This document shows positions 52,166 to 60,157 of a DNA stretch of 64,000 nt, in pieces. The translations under genes were made by a program, and so were the position numbers. This DNA is from PMG-095 sp037200885 (GTDB lineage Bacteria; Myxococcota_A; Polyangia; Polyangiales; Polyangiaceae). Below the pieces are notes generated by a model, which did no database searches, was not told the origin of the DNA, and was given only the letters and a program-made list of their open reading frames with translations. The first letter of the stretch is position 1; each line of letters opens with the position of its first letter. The DNA is taken from assembly GCA_037200885.1 (NCBI GenBank), contig JBBCIN010000001.1:2666001-2730000 (forward strand), in the 5' to 3' direction.

Positions 52166-52912
52166 TCAATCGGCGTTGGAGTTTCCCTTGACTTTGCGGC
52201 GAGAGGGACCTTCGAGGGCGACCTTGTGAGCGCCGTGGAGCACACGATCGCAGATGGCGTCAGCAACGGTAGGATCGCCGAGGTAGTCGTGCCAGCGCTC
52301 GTGCTTGAGTTGGCTGGTGATCACGGTGGCACGCAGGCCGTAGCGGTCTTCGAGAATTTCCAAGAGGTCACGCCGGCTCTCTTCGGTGAGCGGCGAGATG
52401 GCGAAGTCGTCGAGCACGAGCACGTCGAGCTTGGCGAGGCGCGTGAGAAACCGTTGGTAGGTTCCGTCAGCGCGTGCGAGGCGCAATTCGTCGAAGAGAC
52501 GTGGCACGCGGCGATAGAGAGCGCGAGATCCTTTGCGGCATGCCTGATGCGCAAGGGCGCAAGCGAAGTAACTTTTGCCGGTGCCTGTTGCTCCGGTTAC
52601 GATCACCGTTTGATGCTCGCTCACCCAGCGACAGGTCGCGAGTTGGCGAACAACTGCTTTCTCGAGCTGTCGCTCGCGCGGGAAGTCGATGCCTTCGACA
52701 CATGCGTCGGTGATGCGAAGCTTGGCGTCTCGAAGATTTTTCGTGAGCCGCGTGTTGTCCCGCGCGAGCGCTTCTGCCTCAACGAGCAACGCGAGGCGCT
52801 CGTCGAACGTCAAGGTCAAGATATCGGGAGACTTATCTTGCTCGAGCCAGGCCGCGGCCAAGACGCGCAAGCGCAATGAGTGAAGTTTTTCGATCGTGGG
52901 CTCTCTCAGCAT
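52166..52912 (-). CDS. istB: IS21-family helper ATPase IstB
   Basis: 248 residues with Walker A GATGTGKS, Walker B LDVLVLDDFAI, and the IstB/DnaC-like block AYRRVPRLFDELRLARADG reading as LYRRVPRLFDELRLARADG, then VITSQLKHERWHDYLGDPTVADAICDRVLH. It assists the transposase by marking the target DNA. The start is 39 bases downstream of the istA stop, the usual order for the family. Confidence 0.95.
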   Translation of the reverse strand: MLREPTIEKLHSLRLRVLAAAWLEQDKSPDILTLTFDERLALLVEAEALARDNTRLTKNLRDAKLRITDACVEGIDFPRERQLEKAVVRQLATCRWVSEHQTVIVTGATGTGKSYFACALAHQACRKGSRALYRRVPRLFDELRLARADGTYQRFLTRLAKLDVLVLDDFAISPLTEESRRDLLEILEDRYGLRATVITSQLKHERWHDYLGDPTVADAICDRVLHGAHKVALEGPSRRKVKGNSNAD

Positions 52913-52951
52913 GGTTTTCTTTCTGTTTGGGTTTCGTTGTTAGGTACTGGG

Positions 52952-54490
52952 TCAGTGGTAGTAGTCGCGACCGCGGACATTTTCGTGCGTCGTTCCGGCT
53001 GCCGCCGGTTGCTCTGGCGATGGCAACGGCTGCTGGTCGAGGTTGTGCTGGAGGATCGTGAGCACGTGTCGGTAGCTCCGTGCGCCAGCGAAGAGGGCGC
53101 GTGCGCTGGCTGCATCAACGCGGGCATCGCCGTACTTCTTGGAGAGACGGAACAGACCGAGACAAGAACGGTATCCCCACTCCGGGTGCCGGCGCTCGCG
53201 CAGGATCACCTCACACAGCGCGCGCGTATTGCGACCCACCGTCTCTGCCCACTCGAGGATGCGCGATGGGGTCCACTCCGCGTGAGCACGATGCGTACTC
53301 GGCATATGCTCGGGGTTGGTCGTGCGACCATTGCGAACGTGACTGCGCGCGTGACAAGTGACGCGGGCGCCGAGGTGAAAGATCTCGATCGAGCTTGCCG
53401 TTGCTCGAACCCAAAGCTCTTGTCGAAGCAGTGTGTGCGGCGCCGAGTAGAGGTGATGATCGAACTCGATGTGATAGTCGATATTGAGGCGAACCGCCTT
53501 CCAGCTCGAGGCTTGAAAAGGCTCAGTCGGCAGCGGTCCGAGCGCAGGTTTGTCGAGCCGCTCGAACAGCTCGCGGCGACTCGCGTTGTATGTGCGCATC
53601 GGTCGCGTGTTGATGATCTCAGTGAGCTCGAACAGTCGGCGATTGAGGTCGGCGAGGCTCGCGAAGGTTTCGTTGCGAATACGAGCGAGCAGCCATCGCT
53701 CGGCGACCTGGACGCCGACCTCGACCTTGGCTTTGTCCCGGGGAGACTTCGGTCGCGCCGGCAAGATCGTGGTGTTGTAGTAGCGGCCGAGCTCGGCTGT
53801 TGTGCGTTGCACGGCAGGGTCGTAGCGACACGCTTTGATGATCGCGCTCTTGAGCTGATCGGGAACGATCGCGCACGGTACACCGCCGATGAAAGTTAGC
53901 GCCCGAGCGACGCTCGCCGTGAAGTCGGCGACTTGCTGCGTCCGCGTTGCCTCCGCGTAGGTGTAGTTGCTAGCCCCGAGTACGGCTACGAACAATTCGA
54001 CCTCGATGACTTCACCCGTCAGCGGATCGACGAGTCTTGGTTTCATCCCCGAGTAGTCGACGAACAGCTTGTCGCCTGCGAGGTGTACTTGGCGCATCAC
54101 CGGCGACTGGCGTTTCAGCCATTCACGGTAGCGATCGCAGAACGCCGAGTATCGCAGCCCTTCTGGGTGCTGTGCGAGGTACTCGACGTGGAGCAGCGCG
54201 AGCGTCACTGCGCGTCGTCGGAGCTCCAGATGGATGCACGCGCAGTCGGGGCCTGGGCGAACACAAGACGTCGGGGCCTTTGGATACAGACACGCTGCCA
54301 GCTCGGCGTCCGTCATCGCCTCAACAGCCGCAGCATCGATGCCGAGCGACCGCGCGTCGCTGTAGACGCTGTGGACCTTCCCGGCGCTGACGCCCACCGC
54401 CGACGCCACCTGCCGGTGGGTCAGCCCGAGCACGAGCTTCTGCCTAAGGATCTCTCTGAGAACGTGCATGGGTAGTCTCTCCGTTGCCAT
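52952..54490 (-). CDS. istA: IS21-family transposase IstA
   Basis: 512 residues. The N-terminal HTH has LTHRQVASAVGVSAGKVHSVYS. The DDE catalytic core includes FVDYSGMKPRLVDP (first Asp), CAIVPDQLKSAIIKA (second Asp), and DKAKVEVGVQVAERWLL (Glu), with a C-terminal Mu-like domain (HYSLYS-type replaced by YHIEFDHHLYSAPH). It appears intact, so the element may still be active. Confidence 0.95.
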   Translation of the reverse strand: MATERLPMHVLREILRQKLVLGLTHRQVASAVGVSAGKVHSVYSDARSLGIDAAAVEAMTDAELAACLYPKAPTSCVRPGPDCACIHLELRRRAVTLALLHVEYLAQHPEGLRYSAFCDRYREWLKRQSPVMRQVHLAGDKLFVDYSGMKPRLVDPLTGEVIEVELFVAVLGASNYTYAEATRTQQVADFTASVARALTFIGGVPCAIVPDQLKSAIIKACRYDPAVQRTTAELGRYYNTTILPARPKSPRDKAKVEVGVQVAERWLLARIRNETFASLADLNRRLFELTEIINTRPMRTYNASRRELFERLDKPALGPLPTEPFQASSWKAVRLNIDYHIEFDHHLYSAPHTLLRQELWVRATASSIEIFHLGARVTCHARSHVRNGRTTNPEHMPSTHRAHAEWTPSRILEWAETVGRNTRALCEVILRERRHPEWGYRSCLGLFRLSKKYGDARVDAASARALFAGARSYRHVLTILQHNLDQQPLPSPEQPAAAGTTHENVRGRDYYH

Positions 54491-54834
54491 TCCCGCCCTC
54501 TAGGCGGGTCGGGGCCGGAGACCCCAGATGCACGTCGTTGGCTCGCTAGCCGAACGTGATCACGACGCGCCGTTTTGTGTGATCACGATGCCGGAATCGG
54601 TGATCACGATGCGCCGTTTTGTGTGATCACGATGCCGCGGAATCGGTGATCACGATGCGCCGGAACACGCAACGTCATCGAGTACACGCTGCCGCCGGCT
54701 GAGCTGCTTGAGACGGTTCTTCGTAGCAAGCTTGCGCTCTTCGACCTGCAAGAGATGGATTGGGCTGCCGCCGTCAAAGCGGCAGAGGGTCTGAGCTATG
54801 CAGACATCACTCAGGCTGCCGAAGCTGCCGCTGC

Positions 54835-55239
54835 GTGAACTGGATCGAACGGCTCGACATTGTTCGGAGCCCCGTGCGCCCAAAGCAAGGCCCACTGTTC
54901 GCGCCGGGCCAGCATCTCAATCTTTCGAGGGTCACGCTGCTCATCGGTAACAACGGTTCTGGCAAGACCGCCCTTTGCGAATGGCTGAAGGGCGCCGCTG
55001 AGGAGGAAGCGTTGTCGCGCTGGAAAAAGGCGGACCTGTCCCTTGCAATGACGATTTACAATCCTGATCGGCACGTCTTTGCGACTGAAAACGTCGGGCT
55101 GAAGTGGACCCGATCGTCCGGACCAGAAGCGAGGCGGCATAAGCTTTAGCCTGCTCGTGCTTCTGTTTTTCTTAGATCATCAAAGAACATATCTGAGTCA
55201 ACGTCGTCAATTGGAATTGCGCGTCAGTCACGGAAGGCG
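54835..55239 (+). pseudogene. Truncated ATP-binding protein gene, cut by the IS3-family element
   Basis: The GTG at 54835 overlaps the stop of the split AAA+ gene. The start WIERLDIVRSPVRPKQGPLF, then LNLSRVTLLIGNNGSGKTALCEWLKG shows the Walker A (GNNGSGKT) of an ABC/SMC-type ATPase. The frame stops at 55149; the adjacent frame continues (SFSLLVLLFFLDHQRTYLSQ) until the IS near 55240, so a small frameshift also seems present. The Walker B and signature parts are missing. It was probably the partner of the AAA+ ATPase. Confidence 0.65.
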
Positions 55240-55274
55240 TGATCCCCGGGGACGCTGTGGTGCTTTAGCGGGGC

Positions 55275-56096
55275 TCACGCAGCCGTGAGTGCCACGCCCC
55301 GGTAGAAGGCGTCGGGCGTTCGGTGGCCGAGAGCCTGGTGCGGGCGCACGAGGTTGTAGAATTCGAAGTAGCGGCCAATGCCCGCTCGCGCGTCGTCGAG
55401 GTCCTCGTAGGCATGCAGGAAGACTTCTTCGTACTTGAGCGACCGCCAGACGCGCTCGACGAAGACGTTGTCGATGCAGCGACCTCTGCCGTCCATGCTG
55501 ATGGTGATTCCGGCGCCGCGCAGCACGCTGGTGAACGCCTCCGCGGTGAACTGCGAGCCCTGGTCGGTGTTGAAGATGGTCGGCTTTGGAAAGCGCTCCA
55601 GGGCCTCCTGCAGCGCCTCAACGCAGAAGCTACTCTCCAGGGTGTTGGACAGCCGCCAGGCAAGCACGCGGCGGCTGTACCAGTCGATGATGGCCACCAA
55701 GTACGCGAAGCCGTGTGCCATCGGGATGTACGTGATGTCGGTCGCCCACACCTGATTCGGCTGAGAAATGGCTAGATTCCTCAGCAAGTACGGGAATACG
55801 GGGTGCTCGGGGTGAGGCTTGCTCGTGTCCGGCTTCGGCGCCACCGACTCGAGACCCATCAGGCGCATCAGCCGCTGCATGTGCTTGCGGTTGACGACGG
55901 TCCCTTCGTTGCGCAGCGATTCACACAGCTTGCGGCTCCCGTAGAACGGCCACTGCAAATGGATCTCGTCGATGCGCCGCATCAACGCCAATTCTTCAGC
56001 GCTGGTCCCCACCGGCTCGTAGTACAGCCCCGAGCGGCCGACAGCGAGTAGCTCGCATTGGCGTCGAAGCGAAATCTGCTCCTGAACCTGAATCAT
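55275..56096 (-). CDS. IS3-family transposase OrfB (DDE integrase core)
   Basis: 273 residues. The HTH_21-like N-terminus has RRQCELLAVGRSGLYYEP and FYGSRKLCESLR. The rve core has VWATDITYIPMAHGFAYLVA (Asp), IFNTDQGSQFTAEAF (Asp), and DNVFVERVWRSLKYEEVF (Glu). All three catalytic residues are present. It is normally made as an OrfAB fusion through the -1 frameshift in orfA. Confidence 0.95.
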   Translation of the reverse strand: MIQVQEQISLRRQCELLAVGRSGLYYEPVGTSAEELALMRRIDEIHLQWPFYGSRKLCESLRNEGTVVNRKHMQRLMRLMGLESVAPKPDTSKPHPEHPVFPYLLRNLAISQPNQVWATDITYIPMAHGFAYLVAIIDWYSRRVLAWRLSNTLESSFCVEALQEALERFPKPTIFNTDQGSQFTAEAFTSVLRGAGITISMDGRGRCIDNVFVERVWRSLKYEEVFLHAYEDLDDARAGIGRYFEFYNLVRPHQALGHRTPDAFYRGVALTAA

Positions 56097-56110
56097 GGCT
56101 CGTCGCTGCT

Positions 56111-56395
56111 TCAGCGGGGTCGCGCGAGCCCGCGTGCTAAAAAATCGCGCTCGACCGTGAGCTCGCCGATTTTCTCGAGCAATTCCTTCTCGCGCTCTGA
56201 GCCGCTCGCCGGCTCACCCGGCTGCTCGAACACCGAGGCCGCCCGGTCCATGAATTCCTTCTTCCACTTGTAAATCTGGTTGGCGTGAACGCCGTGCCGC
56301 CGGGCCAAAGCGGGAATCGTCTCCTGCTCACGGATGGCCGCCAGGGCGACCTTGGCCTTGAACGCTGCGCTGTGCCGGATGCGGGTGCTTTTCAT
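56111..56395 (-). CDS. IS3-family OrfA
   Basis: 94 residues with the HTH of InsE/OrfA proteins (RIRHSAAFKAKVALAAIREQ; LARRHGVHANQIYKWKKEF) and a C-terminal leucine-zipper-like helix (EREKELLEKIGELTVERDFLA). It ends 14 bases before the orfB ATG. The T6A slippery site near its end is expected to give OrfAB. Confidence 0.93.
   Translation of the reverse strand: MKSTRIRHSAAFKAKVALAAIREQETIPALARRHGVHANQIYKWKKEFMDRAASVFEQPGEPASGSEREKELLEKIGELTVERDFLARGLARPR
56138..56144 (-). other. Programmed -1 frameshift site of the IS3-family element
   Basis: On the minus strand the heptamer TTTTTTA is read as GAT-TTT-TTA in orfA, which fits X-XXY-YYZ. A -1 slip leads through AGC-ACG-CGG without a stop into the orfB frame at its ATG, giving the OrfAB transposase. 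Confidence 0.75.
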
Positions 56396-56470
56396 CGTTT
56401 TTCTTGCTCCTTCTTCGAGGAGCAGGCGCCGTTTACACCACCTTAGCCGCTGGTCCGAATTTTGGGATCC

Positions 56471-56902
56471 TCTTCAATACCACGTGGATCCATAGTGTCG
56501 GGCGAATCTCTATATGCCGACCAAACGATCCGCTCCTTTCCAGAGCACTCCGCGCCCTCGTTCTATTGCGTCTGCGCGACATCCGACATTCAGAAGCGGG
56601 GCGCCGCCAACGCTGCGGGTCCTCCCGCTCGCCGAGCAGGTGAGCTAGAGCGCGGATCGGGCGTGCGCTCGTGCAGTCGCCAAGCCAAACGGAGTGAGCG
56701 TGACCGCTGACGGTGGCCCGTTTCCACAGCTGACGGGCCCGAATCCTTCAATCGCTCCAAGGTGTGGCTCGCCATCGAATGCAAGGCCAGATAGGCGTAG
56801 CTCGATGGTCACGGCTGGAAGTGCTCGTCCGGTGGTCAGGCAAGCTTCAGTCGTTCGGAGTTGAAACGAAACGGTCGGGGTGACTGCTCTGACGGTCGGA
56901 TT
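56471..56902. other. Region without a confident gene
   Basis: Between the IS3-family element and the small minus-strand gene at 56903. A plus-strand stretch (IPRGSIVSGESLYADQTIRS, then FPEHSAPSFYCVCATSDIQK) near 56475-56600 looks protein-like and could be a remnant of the interrupted ATPase gene or of a neighbour, but it has no recognised motif. The rest shows nothing I can support. Confidence 0.35.
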
Positions 56903-57124
56903 CTATCCGGCCTGGGCTACAAACTGTCCGCGTACTCGCGTTCTGACCGGAAGCCCCTCGAACGTGGTCGGCACGAGTGCATCGGTACGACGTCGATGGT
57001 CGTTCGACTGGAGGTCGACGTAAAGGATCGGCTCTGGCTTGAACTCAACCGAAACCCCGACGACACCATCCTGATCGCCAAGTAGGGAGAGTAGCTCGTC
57101 GATCACTTGGTCGTATTCGTCCAT
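56903..57124 (-). CDS. Small hypothetical protein after the protease gene
   Basis: 73 residues: MDEYDQVIDELLSLLGDQDG, then GVSVEFKPEPILYVDLQ and VPTTFEGLPVRTRVRGQF. It looks like one short helix and a beta-hairpin-rich domain. The V-P-x-x-x-x-G-(L/V)-P-V pattern recalls small N-terminal domains of some trypsin-like proteases, but I cannot name the family. It lies 28 bases after the protease gene on the same strand and is probably co-expressed with it. Confidence 0.6.
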   Translation of the reverse strand: MDEYDQVIDELLSLLGDQDGVVGVSVEFKPEPILYVDLQSNDHRRRTDALVPTTFEGLPVRTRVRGQFVAQAG

Positions 57125-57152
57125 TTCTGCTCGCGCTCCTAAAAGTAGTGTA

Positions 57153-58034
57153 TCAGAAGGTCAGACCGAGGCGGGCACCGACCTCCGCCGCTCCGCAGAC
57201 GAGGCTAACCGGTCCTTGCCCCGCAAGGACCATGCCTAACACGGCACCGCCTGCGTCCACGACAAAGCTACCGGAATCTCCCAACACCGAGAATGGGCCA
57301 GAGGTGCTGCGAACGCTGTAACACCGGAAATTTAGAGTCCCGCCACCCTTTTGCCAAGTCGGGAAATGTACTGAAAAAGCGCCGCGTGCCTGGAGGTGTC
57401 CTGCCACATGCGGGGCGTCTAGCCGCGTGACGGGGAGGTTTCTGGCAGCCTTCGCAAGTCCTCGGGGGATAAAGGCTCCAATCGGCGCGGTTGGCGTGCC
57501 AAAGGCCGCATCAATCTCGTTTCGCGTGGGCGGCGGATCAAGTGGATGGAACTGTTCAAGTGAAGCCACATGTGTTCCAGCGGGTCCCACGATCCAATCA
57601 CCCGGATTGCCGCGGTTGCAGTCAGCGAAGACGTGGTTGTTCGACACAACGACCAGGGCCCCTGAAGAGTCCAGTGCCTCTCCGCCAACCCTTCCAAAAT
57701 GCCTTAGCTTGGCGACATGTTTGTGTGCCGCGCGAGTGCCAGGGGCCGCCTGCGCGACGAACGGTCCACTCGGTATGATCTCAACCGCATCGACCGTTAC
57801 GCTTAGCCGCTCTGCAAGTTCATGGCGAGCGTACGGCCACGGCAGCTCTGCGTATGCGCGAACTTGTCCGTCCCAATCGACTTCGAGCCCATGAAGCCGC
57901 CGAAGTCCACTCTGGGCCCGAAAGTACTCGTCTGCTTCCGGAAGCCAGACAAAGTCATCCGCCAACCGCTCGAACTCAGCGGAGAAGATCAGTTCGTCCC
58001 CTGGAACCTTCGCGTGGTCCTGATTGTTACCCAT
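57153..58034 (-). CDS. Trypsin-like serine protease (NAL1-type architecture)
   Basis: 293 residues from the ATG at 58034, with no signal peptide, so probably cytoplasmic. A trypsin-like triad is visible: His134 (VVVSNNHVFADCNRG), Asp175 (RNEIDAAFG) and Ser254 (FSVLGDSGSFVVD). The ~90-residue N-terminal part (FSAEFERLADDFVWLPEADEY) is a separate domain. Cytoplasmic trypsin-like proteases of this type occur as effectors or activators in bacterial defence systems. Its neighbours are a small co-directional gene and a divergent gene that may encode a gasdermin-like protein. Confidence 0.82.
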   Translation of the reverse strand: MGNNQDHAKVPGDELIFSAEFERLADDFVWLPEADEYFRAQSGLRRLHGLEVDWDGQVRAYAELPWPYARHELAERLSVTVDAVEIIPSGPFVAQAAPGTRAAHKHVAKLRHFGRVGGEALDSSGALVVVSNNHVFADCNRGNPGDWIVGPAGTHVASLEQFHPLDPPPTRNEIDAAFGTPTAPIGAFIPRGLAKAARNLPVTRLDAPHVAGHLQARGAFSVHFPTWQKGGGTLNFRCYSVRSTSGPFSVLGDSGSFVVDAGGAVLGMVLAGQGPVSLVCGAAEVGARLGLTF

Positions 58035-58421
58035 CAAGCAAGCGCGGACGCTAGCATGAGATCCGGACTCGGGACTAGCTTCACCGCGCGAGATTGTGCG
58101 TTTTCGGCAAGAGCCACACCGCGAGTCCCGGCCCTCTTTTCCTTGTCGACAAGTCCTTGTCGACAAGCGTCGCCATTGTTGCGGTCAGGTCTCGCACAGA
58201 AGTCCGGCGTGCGGGGTGATGTCCTGGGCATCGATGTCCTCGATGATGGTCTCCTAGAATGCTCCGGCGGCGAAGCGTCATAGGTGCGAACGGACCGTCC
58301 GAGTCCAATAGGTATTTCTCCAGCCGCCACCAAACTTCTTCCTTGCTGCCACGAATTGGATCGAAGCATAGGATTACATGGGCTCACGCCCTGGAGGATA
58401 GTGCAGACAACAGGAGGGATG
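58035..58421. other. Divergent intergenic region between protease and putative pore-like gene
   Basis: 387 bases separating two divergently transcribed genes, so promoters for both are expected. It holds two tandem palindromes (58142-58167) and, at the right end, a strong AGGAGG ribosome-binding site (58412-58417). No gene is convincing inside it. Confidence 0.5.
58142..58167. promoter_or_regulatory. Two tandem 12-bp palindromes, possible operator
   Basis: CTTGTCGACAAG occurs at 58142-58153 and again at 58156-58167, two bases apart. Perfect tandem palindromes at 14-bp spacing, about 110 bases before the protease start and 255 before the divergent gene, suggest binding of a dimeric regulator. 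No regulator gene is adjacent. Confidence 0.5.
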
Positions 58422-59330
58422 ATGACATCAGGAATAGCCAAGGCGTTCTATCGTCAATGCGGGCTGATACTGGTTCAGCCTCTCGGGAAGACCATCCGTC
58501 TTGGTGCAATTGGCTACTTTGACAAGGGTCAGTGGATTCCGGTTGGGACGACGAAGAAGATGTTTGGTGTTGATCTAAGCTTGGCGCCGACCCCGCCTCG
58601 TTCAAACAGCTTCGATGCGAAATACGGGAAGCGAATCAAGTTCGAAGTAAAGGGCAAGGGGGAGATGTCCAAGCTAGTCACCACCGTCGCCCAAGCGAAA
58701 GCCAGAGCTGAGATCAGCTTCGGTTCGGAAGGCGCGTTCGTCTTGAACGTCAAGAACCAAGGCGTCGCGAGCATTGAAGACCTAGCTGACCTAATGGCCG
58801 CTATTCGTTTCGCGTACCGATTTCGCAACTTGTTGCCAGAGGGGCGGCGCTGGGAGAAGAAGTACGCGGTCGTGGTCGGTCTCGCAAATGCGGATTCCGT
58901 CACGGCACTGTCAGCGACAGACAAGAACGCTTTTGCCATCGTCACGGGCGGGGCGAAGCTTGCTGCCCCCGTGGCACCGGCCGATCTTGACGCGAGAATG
59001 ACCGTATCGGTCGCGGTGGGATCCGTTCAAAAAATCTGGCAAGTCCCTGCGGAGGGGTATGCATTTCAGGCACTCCGAATAAGTCCCAGCGTCTTCAAGA
59101 GCTGGCATCGCCAAGATTTGGTCTTCGTCGCCCAGACCGGTCCGCTAGCTAGACCAGGACGTCCCCCATCCTTTGTCCACTGGGCAGAAGTTGCGAAGCT
59201 CGAACCGACCCGCTTCCGGGTGCAGGTCCTCGGCCCTACCGGTCGAGCTGTCGGTGAGACGACTGTGTCGCGCCTTTCCCAAAGGCGGATCGCGTACGTG
59301 CGATCAAAACGACGCACCAAGCGCCACTGA
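58422..59330 (+). CDS. Unknown protein, possibly gasdermin-like, divergent from the protease
   Basis: 302 residues from the ATG at 58422 (an ATG at 58419 is adjacent). The N-terminus (IAKAFYRQCGLILVQPLGKT, then LGAIGYFDKGQWIPVG) and the body (SFDAKYGKRIKFEVKGKGEM; a later MTVSVAVGSVQKIWQVPAEG, YAFQALRISPSV) have the beta-rich order I associate with bacterial gasdermins. Those usually lie beside a protease that cleaves an inhibitory C-terminus. The tail here is basic (YVRSKRRTKRH). No homology search was possible, so this is a hypothesis; the gene itself has a strong ribosome-binding site and looks real. Confidence 0.45.
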   Translation: MTSGIAKAFYRQCGLILVQPLGKTIRLGAIGYFDKGQWIPVGTTKKMFGVDLSLAPTPPRSNSFDAKYGKRIKFEVKGKGEMSKLVTTVAQAKARAEISFGSEGAFVLNVKNQGVASIEDLADLMAAIRFAYRFRNLLPEGRRWEKKYAVVVGLANADSVTALSATDKNAFAIVTGGAKLAAPVAPADLDARMTVSVAVGSVQKIWQVPAEGYAFQALRISPSVFKSWHRQDLVFVAQTGPLARPGRPPSFVHWAEVAKLEPTRFRVQVLGPTGRAVGETTVSRLSQRRIAYVRSKRRTKRH

Positions 59331-59489
59331 AATCCGACCCTCCCGAACTGGAGGCAATTGCGCTCTCATGAGCACGCTTGAATCGTCGGCGAATCGTCGG
59401 CAACCGCTCCCAACGAGCCCCAACCGACGCAACCGCGCTCAACAAACACTGTCATTCACGCTCGTTGCCCTCCGTTCGCGACGAACGAC

Positions 59490-59548
59490 CCGGATTTAGG
59501 TTCCGGCGCCGCAAGGCGTGGGGGTTCAAGTCCCTCCTCGTGGACTGA
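59490..59548 (+). repeat. att-like repeat, copy 3 (tRNA-Leu 3' fragment)
   Basis: Matches the tRNA-Leu 3' part from the anticodon stem to four bases past its end, with one mismatch (GTGGAC instead of GTGCAC in the acceptor stem). It marks the junction of units B and C. Unlike copies 2 and 4, no hairpin block precedes it. Confidence 0.88.
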
Positions 59549-59590
59549 ATAGCCCTGAACGCGGCGAAATAAATTCGGCGCCGCAATGGG

Positions 59591-60157
59591 CTACGCGACC
59601 TGAGTTTGCTTGGCGACTTCCCACTCGTCCGAGAGATCGAGCTCGTTCAGCCATCGCTCGATGTAGGCGTAATCGAGGTCGTCACCGACCGTGGCCAGCA
59701 TGCCTGCGACGTCGCGCCGCTGACGTTCCGAGCCGCCACCGGCCTTTGACCACTCGAGCTTCGCGATGACCGTGTCCTCGGCGGAGGCCATGGATACTTC
59801 AACACCGAGTAAAGTCATCGGACGGCGACGCTCGAACTCTTGTTCACTGAATGGGCGATCCTTGCGGAAAATGAAATCCATCTTCCACCCGGTTGCGTGA
59901 TCGATGACGTTGAACACTCCCTGGTTTCGGAACGCGTCGCGCGCCACATCCGCATCGACATAGTAAACCTCGGGAGCCAAGAGGCCGAGTAGCGCAGCCA
60001 ACGATTTTCCAGTCGGGTCAATCACGATATCGAGATCCTGGGTCGCCCGGGGCAACCCATGAGCGGTGCTCGCAAACGAACCTGCAATCATGAACGGGAC
60101 GCCTGCCTGCTGAAGAGCTGGCACAATCCGTTCCAGGAGATCGCGTAGGTCACTCAT
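59591..60157 (-). CDS. Nucleotidyltransferase, second paralogue
   Basis: 188 residues from the ATG at 60157, which overlaps the stop of the small upstream gene (ATGA). VPFMIAGSFASTAHGLPRATQDLDIVID has the NTase motif with Asp pair in DLDI. WKMDFIFRKDRPFSEQEFERRRP and AEDTVIAKLEWSKAGGGSERQRRDVAGML match the unit A protein in the same order. This is a likely toxin-type NTase with its partner. Confidence 0.82.
   Translation of the reverse strand: MSDLRDLLERIVPALQQAGVPFMIAGSFASTAHGLPRATQDLDIVIDPTGKSLAALLGLLAPEVYYVDADVARDAFRNQGVFNVIDHATGWKMDFIFRKDRPFSEQEFERRRPMTLLGVEVSMASAEDTVIAKLEWSKAGGGSERQRRDVAGMLATVGDDLDYAYIERWLNELDLSDEWEVAKQTQVA

Larger units (their letters stand above)
52005..54671. mobile_element. 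IS21-family insertion sequence with 7-bp target duplication
   Basis: The element is 2667 bp with TG...CA ends. Its imperfect terminal repeats are TGCGTATTCCGGGCATCG at the left and, as reverse complement, TGCGTGTTCCGGCGCATCG at the right. ACGTCAT at 51998-52004 is duplicated at 54672-54678, and the reconstructed target codes without a break. Sub-terminal copies of TCGTGATC(A/G) stand at 52020, 52043 and 52066, and GTGATCACGA at 54556, 54579, 54600, 54623 and 54646, mostly 23 bp apart. This multiple-terminal-repeat layout is typical for IS21. Confidence 0.92.
51268..54838 (+). pseudogene. AAA+ ATPase gene split by an IS21-family element
   Basis: The left part (51268-52004) has a Walker A GPPGSGKT (residues 128-135), Walker B VYLFDEFDAIG, sensor 1 AATNHPEALDHALFRRF, and breaks at FNDVI. 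The right part (54679-54838) resumes as EYTLPPAELLETVLRSKLAL and ends AAEGLSYADITQAAEAAAA. Joining 52004 to 54679 restores the frame and gives a protein of ~298 residues of the FtsH/spastin-like class with its C-terminal lid. The stop overlaps a GTG of a second ATPase gene. The present allele should be inactive. Confidence 0.88.
55240..56470. mobile_element. IS3-family insertion sequence
   Basis: Contains orfA and orfB with a frameshift signal. The ends are not certain: TGATCCCC near 55240 and GGGATCC near 56470 are weakly matching inverted ends (ATCCC...GGAC on both sides). No target duplication could be assigned by eye. It interrupts the ATP-binding protein gene, and no clear continuation of that gene is seen beyond it. 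Confidence 0.75.
42633..59548. mobile_element. tRNA-Leu-bounded unit B (defence-type island)
   Basis: About 16.9 kb between tRNA copies 2 and 3. Cargo: three PD-(D/E)XK-like proteins, an ADP-ribosylglycohydrolase, a uracil-DNA glycosylase-like protein, an excisionase-like HTH protein, a HEPN-motif protein, two ATPase genes broken by IS21- and IS3-family elements, a trypsin-like protease and a possible gasdermin-like protein. No integrase is visible. The cargo resembles defence islands. Confidence 0.65.

Noticed and set aside
52880..53899. Plus-strand frame of 339 codons opposite istA
   Set aside because: Antisense shadow of the intact transposase.
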